Position numbers and translations under genes: made by a program. A stretch of DNA of 64,000 nt, from contig JAVXUO010000704.1 of assembly GCA_033065855.1 (NCBI GenBank), positions 62,001 to 126,000 on the forward strand. The letters run 5' to 3'. A model generated the notes under the pieces. The model had not been told where the DNA came from, did no database searches, and saw only the letters and a program-made list of their open reading frames with translations. This document shows positions 58,221 through 64,000 of this stretch, in pieces; position 1 is the stretch's first letter; the number at the start of each line of letters is the position of its first letter. This DNA comes from Escallonia rubra (Eukaryota > Streptophyta > Magnoliopsida > Escalloniales > Escalloniaceae).

Positions 58221-61200
58221 TTAAAGAAGCCAAGATGATTTAACCTCTGAGATTTTAGTCGGAGGATCCGATGCTGGCTTTGTGTAGATGCCTATAGAGG
58301 CAAGTTGTTTTCCGCTACCAATACTCCCATGAAAGCCAACTATAACTCGACCGTCAGCTCGAGATGAGAAAACTTGAACATTGTTACCGTTGTAGCCACC
58401 ATAGGGTCCCCGTTCTTTTATATTTGTGTAAAAGGACAGCGATGTTATTGTAATCTGATTAACGTAGCTGTTGGATGAATACTTCCCGCTGATGCCCGTT
58501 AGATACTCAGACGAGTTTGGAAGGTCGATCTGTACAGGTGGAGAGAATGAATTCAAAGTTGCATTGAAAAGCACCAACTTGGAGATGATAGTCTGATACG
58601 AATTAAACATCAAATAACATTTTTATGATCTCACCTTTTCGGAATCACCGCCTACATCACCGAAGTTTGCCGAATACTCACCTTTCTCGGTTCCGAACAT
58701 GATGGAGCAAATATAGTACTGGTTACGGCGTAAAGTTATATGCGTAATCTTACTGTCGGGTAGGAAACTCCAAGTTGTTCCAGGACCTCCCCATGGTCCT
58801 AAAGATGTAGATCCTTCAGCTTCTTCCTGTAAGCAAGCTACAAACGATCAGCCAACAAATGGATTTATGGTTGCACCAATTAACGGAAACCAAGTCCTAC
58901 ATACATTATTATAAGAGCCAAAGACTAGGACTACAACGACAGTAGCACGGGAGATTTTTCGAAAAAACAAAAAGCACTGTCAAACTACACATAACTAAGC
59001 TCTTGCACCTAGTCAGCGGAAGTTGGAGAATGGAAGTAATTTGATACGTCAAAGTTGAAATCTCAGGGTGCCAAGTGTGTGGGGGGTTTGGCAGTAATTA
59101 ATCCGTTTCAAAAAGAAATGAAATATGCATTTTACCTTTGGGATCGGAGGATCGATGACAGATTTTGGCTTCGTATAAATGCCTATAGATGCAAGATGTT
59201 TGCCACTGCCAACAGTTCCATGAAATCCAACTATAACACGATCTTTTGTACGACATGAGAAAGCTTGAACACTGCTGCCTTCATAGCCACCAATGGCTTC
59301 CCACTCCTTTATATTTGTGTAAAAACTTAGAGATCTGATCGTGATCTGATTAACGTAGCTGTTGGACGAGTATTTCCCGTTGATGCCCGTCAGATATTCA
59401 GAAGAATTCACAAGGTCAACCTACGTCATGTGAGAAAAAATGAGAAATATTTAAACGTATTGCACGTGTGAATATGTCATTTGCACTGATCATGAAAAGC
59501 TACTTTGGTTGAGTACTAGACACAGTCGTGAACTAGTGCGGAACCTTACCTTTTCAGGGTTGCCCTCGTCGCTGCCAAACTTTGCAGAAAACTCACCTTT
59601 CTCCGTCTTGAACATGATAGAGCAAATGAAATACTGATTACGGTATACAATTATCTGCCGAATGTTGCTTTTGGGGATGTAACTCCAACAGGTTCCTGGA
59701 CCTCCCCATGGTCCAAGGGAGGTACTTCCATCAAGGTCTACTACCTGCATGAAGAGTATAAATCTAAACATCCTAAGCGGCTTGCTTCTTTTTGATATCG
59801 TCATATCTATACCGTATATAAGTCGGATGACCCTTTTAGTGTAACATCTATTTGCTGTTACCTAATTACCAATCTAGATTGATGACACTTGACATTATGA
59901 GAAAATTATTAAAAATGACAAAAAACAAAAACATTAAACGGTCAATACTTTCCCTAAAGATGTTTTTGGGTCTTACATTTAAAAATACTCATACACCATG
60001 CTTGATTTTTTTAACAAATTTTAATTTAAAAACTTCTCGCGCATCACGTGTGCCACAAAAAATAGTTTTTTAAGATGCAAAGGAATTTTCAACCATAATT
60101 AACTTCCTTTAACCTTGATGTTACTACATTATGAGGCGGTATAGTTGGTAGTGAAAAAATGATTTCACTATAAGGATGCTCTATAGATGTTTAAATGAAA
60201 AAAACGATTATGCAAAAAGCATCTCCACGTGCTTATGCCACTATTCAGATCTCTAATTTTTATTGGTTAAAATACATAAACACTCGTTGTTGCATAAAAC
60301 TGCTAAACTGATTTTCAGAAGAAAAAAAAACACTGTCAAACTACACATAACTAAGCTCTTGCACCTAGTCAAAATTTTGAAGAATGGAAGTAATTTGATA
60401 CGTCAAAGTTGAAATCTCAGGGTGCCAAGTGTGTTGGGGTTTAGCAGTAATTAATCCGTTCAAAAAGAAATAAAATATGCATTTGACCTTTGGGATTGGG
60501 ATCGGAGGATAGACAACAGATTTTGGCTTCGTATAAATGCCTATAGATGCAAGATGTTTGCCACTGCCAACAGTTCCATGAAATCCAACTATAACATGAT
60601 CTTCTGCACGAGATGAGAAAGCTTGAACATTGCTGCCTTCATAGCCACCAATGGCTTCCCACTCCTTTATATTTGTGTAAAACCTTAGAGATCTGATGCT
60701 GATCTGATTAACATAGCTGTTGGACGAGTATTTCCCGCTGATGCCCGTCAGATATTCAGAAGAATTCCCAAGGTCAACCTACGTCAAGTGAAGAAAATAT
60801 GAGACATATTTAAACGTATTGCATGTGTGAATATGTCATTTGCACTGATCATGAAACACTACTTTGGGTGAGTAGTAGATACAGTCGTTAACTAGTGTGG
60901 AACCTTACCTTTTCAGGATTTCCGTCGTCGCTGCCAAACTTTGCAGAAAACTCACCTTTCTCTGTCTTGAACATGATAGAGCAAATGAAATATTGATTAC
61001 GGTATACAATTATTTTCCGAATGTTGCATTTGGGGATGTAACTCCAACTGGTTCCTGGACCTCCCCATGGTCCATGGGAGGTACTTCCATCGAGGTCTAC
61101 TACCTGCATGACGAGTATAAATTGAAACACCCTAAGAGAGTTGTTGGTGTGTGATATTCTTGTATTTTTTTAATAAGGAGACTCCATCGTTTGGTTCTCA

Positions 61201-62671
61201 CCCAGTACTGTTTTTTGTAAGTCAATTCCCAGTAAAACTGATCGATACTACATAAATATAAGCCGATGGCGATAGATTTTTTGCTACATCGACTAGCAAA
61301 ACATTAGTGACCTTAAAAACTGGCACTTTGCTATAAACTTGCCAGAAAAGAAGTTGTTTCACCTGTGGAGCTTTTGGTGGACAAGTAGAGGATTTCGGTC
61401 TCGTATAGAAGCCTATTGATGCAAGTTGTTTGCCACTGCCTACAGACCCATGAAAGCCAACTATATCGCGACCATCTGCTCTAGATGAGAAAACTTGAAC
61501 GTTGCTACCTTCGTAGCCTCCATAAGGTCCCCGTTCGTTTGTGTTTGTGTAGAAAGACAATGATCTAATTGTAATTTGGTTTACATAGTTATTTGAGGAG
61601 TACTTGCCGCCAATACCCGTGAGGTATTGCGAGGGATGCTCGAGGTCAATCTACACAAAGCAACATAGCACATGTAAGGGTATTGGAACATGTAAATCAG
61701 TAAATGCATAAAACGAGTTTAATTCACATTGCGGTAGTGAACTTCACTTGTAGAAGGCTTGATCCACTATATTGATAGTTTTGTAATCTCCATGTTTCAT
61801 TAGATTTTTCGAGCTTGAACGTCAACCTTCTTATGAAACATTATAGTTTGTGTAATGGTGAGTAGGTGTGCCGGCGTGTGTGATTGTGCGTGTGTGTGAT
61901 TGTGTCTGTGTTTGTGTGTGTGTGGTATTATGCGTGGCTGTGTGATTCTATATGCTTGAGATTATGGGTTCGTCTGTGTCACTGGCTCTGTGTGCGGGTG
62001 CGAGTGACTGCGCGCATGCGCTTGTTTGTGCTTGCGAGTGTCGGCAGGTAATCTGGGGAACGAAAAGAGAAGGTTTTTTCAGTAAAATTACAAAAAAAAT
62101 CTTCAGGACCTCTATATTTCATAACTTGTAACAATATTTGCAATGATGGTGCAAATGGATTCTTAATTTTTATGTATTTGATTCATATGTTTGGGCGTAA
62201 ATCCATGGTCTCTTTCCTGGAAAATTCATCGATTTCAAGTTTCTGAGATTTAACAAAAGACTTGAAGTAATACGGCAATCTAACTTACTATATGGGATGG
62301 AGCTCACCTTTTGAGGTTCACCACCGTCACCGCCGAACTTTGCCGAACACTCGCCTTTTTCGGTCCTGAACATGATGGAGCAGATGAAGTACTGGTTACG
62401 ATATATAGTAATTTGCGTAATCTTGCTATTCGGAATGTAACTCCAATTGGTTCCTGGACCTCCCCATGGTCCAGAGGATGTAAGTCCTCCCGCATTTCCC
62501 TGCAAAAATTATGAAATTCGCTAATGTAAATCCTTCGCAATTTCCGTGCATCGTACGTGATTGGCCAGTGTACATTCTGGAGGAAATTGTGTGCAAAAAA
62601 CAAAACAAGACAGACTGCATGCAGTACTTGCTACATGTATAAGAGAAACCAAGTATTATTACCCCTGTCAT
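58221..62671 (-). CDS. Multi-domain jacalin-related lectin, domains 1-4
   Basis: Exons by eye: 62663-62671 (MTG), 62308-62499, 61363-61650, 60909-61103, 60488-60778, 59550-59744, 59136-59420, 58635-58826 and 58245-58529 (or to the stop at 58221). All have GT/AG borders, are multiples of three and keep phase 0. Each jacalin domain uses two exons. The first carries GPWGGPGT.WS, ITIYRNQYFICSIMF and EFSAKFG. The second carries SEYLTGI.GKYSSNSYVNQI, SLSFYTNI and VIVGFHG..GSGKQLASIGIYTKP. The protein is about 650 residues alone, or 805 with domain 5. No signal peptide is evident with this start. An upstream in-frame ATG (62767) would add a 32-residue leader. Jacalin lectins are cytosolic or nuclear, defence-linked glycan binders. 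In all four domains the G-x-x-L-D Asp is Ala (GKQLA/GKHLA). Confidence 0.87.
58970..61158 (-). repeat. Local duplication of one lectin domain with introns
   Basis: The segments about 58970-59800 and 60330-61158 align almost base for base. They include an intron stretch (CACTGTCAAACTACACATAA, GGGTGCCAAGTGTGTGGGG-type), both exons of a domain, and the downstream intron as far as ATGA.GAGTATAAA. The spacing is about 1360 bases. Domains 2 and 3 of the lectin therefore arose by a recent tandem duplication. Confidence 0.88.
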
Positions 62672-62761
62672 AGCCTGCTGGATGGTCACTGAGAGGAATT
62701 TTGATCTGCTATTGCTCAAGAAAGGGAGGCAGAGTGGAGATGGGCAGAAACAAAGTGAAAT

Positions 62762-62783
62762 GCACATATATATATATATATAT
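62762..62783 (-). promoter_or_regulatory. Possible TATA region of the lectin gene / (TA)n tract
   Basis: A (TA)n run lies about 95-110 bases before the proposed lectin start codon on the minus strand. The position suits a TATA box, but the run may just be a microsatellite. Confidence 0.35.
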
Positions 62784-62789
62784 GAATGC

Positions 62790-64000
62790 CCAGTCGCGGA
62801 ATCAAAGTCTTATCCTAACGTACGTAATAGTGTCTGACAGTCTAATGTGTTATACCTAACGTTGCTTTGGATGTTTCTTCTACCCAACATGTCTTTGAAT
62901 TTTACTCCTTACCTAACGATCCTTTGAAGCTTTGCTCATCGTCATCGTCATTGACCATTGCCATTCAAATGTTCTCATGATTTCAAGATCTTTTTTCTTT
63001 CCTGTTAGACTCTCCAAAGTCTTTGATTAATGCAACTCGACTAATTTAAAGTAACCTTCAGTACTCTAAGGGTATGTTTAAAACTCATTTCATTTTTTAG
63101 TTAAAAAAAAACCAAAACTAAAACCCTTTTCAGTTTTCTGTTTTTAGAAAACTGACGGGTTGTTTGATACAGCTTTGCATAATTGGTTTTTGCTTGTTTT
63201 TTTTATTTTTTGTAGTTTTTTTTTTCCTTCCATTTTTCATCTCTTCTCTTTCCCTATATTTACTCTCTTCTCTTTTATATTTTCCAATACTTGAGAGCTT
63301 CTTCTGAGCTCCTATGTTCAATGTACAGAAGCGCCCGGCCCCAACACAACCAAGACATCTTCACTGTCGACATCCAACTACTGCTGTGGCAGTAACACAA
63401 TAGCTTGCGAATTAACGCTTCATTGGTTTGATTGGGGTTCGATTGGATGAATGGTTTGATTGGTTTGGAATTTACGTGTGCAAATCGAAGATATATACTA
63501 GGGCTAATTGATAGGTTAAATCTTTTGGTGGTGTTTGTTGTAAGGACAACGGTATGATGGTGATTTGGATTTAAAGGAGTGGTGATGCCGTGTGATGACC
63601 GATGTTAAAGACTTTGGTGTTCGGTAGTATTGGTTAGTGGTGGGGGTGGTGGTTGTGGTTATCAGTGGTTATGATAGTTGGCAGTGTTGGTTACCGCTGG
63701 TGGTGGCGACGGTAAGTAGCTATGGTGGTTGGCGTTGTTGGCAAGTTTGGGTGTGTTGATCAGTGGTGATGTTGTTACCTACGACGTCACTTCGCTAGCC
63801 TTCACTTGAGGTCAAAATTACTACGCATGAATTTATAACGATAAACCAAACAACACAAGCATGTGTTGGTTTACTTTTTACAAGTTGAGTTATTATATAT
63901 ATATATATGGAGTATTTTTAAGTATAACATACAAAAGTGTTCCTTATGTTTAGTTTTGACTTATTTCATAGTGGTCCTTTATTTAGGCTTCACTTTTCCA
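62790..64000. other. Upstream of the lectin gene; no gene seen
   Basis: 63590-63780 is GGT/GTT-rich low-complexity DNA (TGGTGGTTGGTG-like), similar in kind to 45030-45260. The rest is AT-rich, with a short (TA)n near 63893. No coding exon was recognised on either strand. Confidence 0.5.

Noticed and set aside
1-64000. CRISPR arrays, bacterial operons, tRNA or rRNA genes
   Set aside because: The window is plant nuclear DNA. Tandem repeats seen are satellites or transposon repeats, and no tRNA cloverleaf or rRNA core was recognised by eye, although a tRNAscan run would be needed to exclude short tRNAs.

Overview
This window looks like nuclear DNA from a flowering plant, almost certainly a eudicot. 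It is AT-rich and has split genes with GT/AG introns. It carries a UGT94-type UDP-glycosyltransferase, a multi-domain jacalin-related lectin, and typical plant transposons: CACTA, Pack-MULE, hAT, Stowaway, L1-type LINE, Ty3 and copia. The UGT94 family is best known from asterids, so an asterid is a weak guess. No rRNA, tRNA or organellar segment was recognised.

Only two host loci look intact. The first is an intronless UDP-glycosyltransferase (14132-15472, +) with a full PSPG box. The second is a jacalin-related lectin locus on the minus strand (62671 down to 52582). My hand-built model has 11 exons, all multiples of three and all in phase 0, encoding five jacalin domains of two exons each. 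One domain pair arose by a recent local duplication. The Asp that normally contacts sugar is replaced in all five domains.

Almost everything else is mobile DNA, often nested. 1-13 kb: CACTA remnants, a near-complete but decayed CACTA element (TNP2-like plus TNPA-like genes, 3' terminus at 10840), and the L1-type LINE it landed in. 15.9-26.5 kb: a non-coding LTR element (LARD-like) with a 13-unit tandem repeat, hit by a complete 4.2-kb CACTA element (19906-24105) and by a solo-LTR-like element (24962-26399). 28.4-30.9 kb: a CACTA 5' end and a fragment of a Di19 zinc-finger gene. 32.6-44.5 kb: an AT-rich repeat array split by a solo-LTR-like element (33133-43421). That element holds a young Ty3 chromovirus (35412-41351) and a Pack-MULE (42054-43340). 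46.7-51.1 kb: a CACTA 3' end, a copia remnant and a hAT element inserted in the remnant. 54.7-55.8 kb: a second Pack-MULE, probably inside the largest lectin intron.

The main theme is gene-fragment capture. Independent elements carry pieces of five recognisable host genes: a GDSL esterase and a B3 transcription factor in one CACTA element; the nuclear-pore protein NUA/TPR in one Pack-MULE; a membrane formin and a U-box E3 ligase, facing each other, in the other. A sixth fragment, Di19, sits in repeats whose carrier I could not define.

All coordinates, splice sites and family calls were read by eye. No database search was run.
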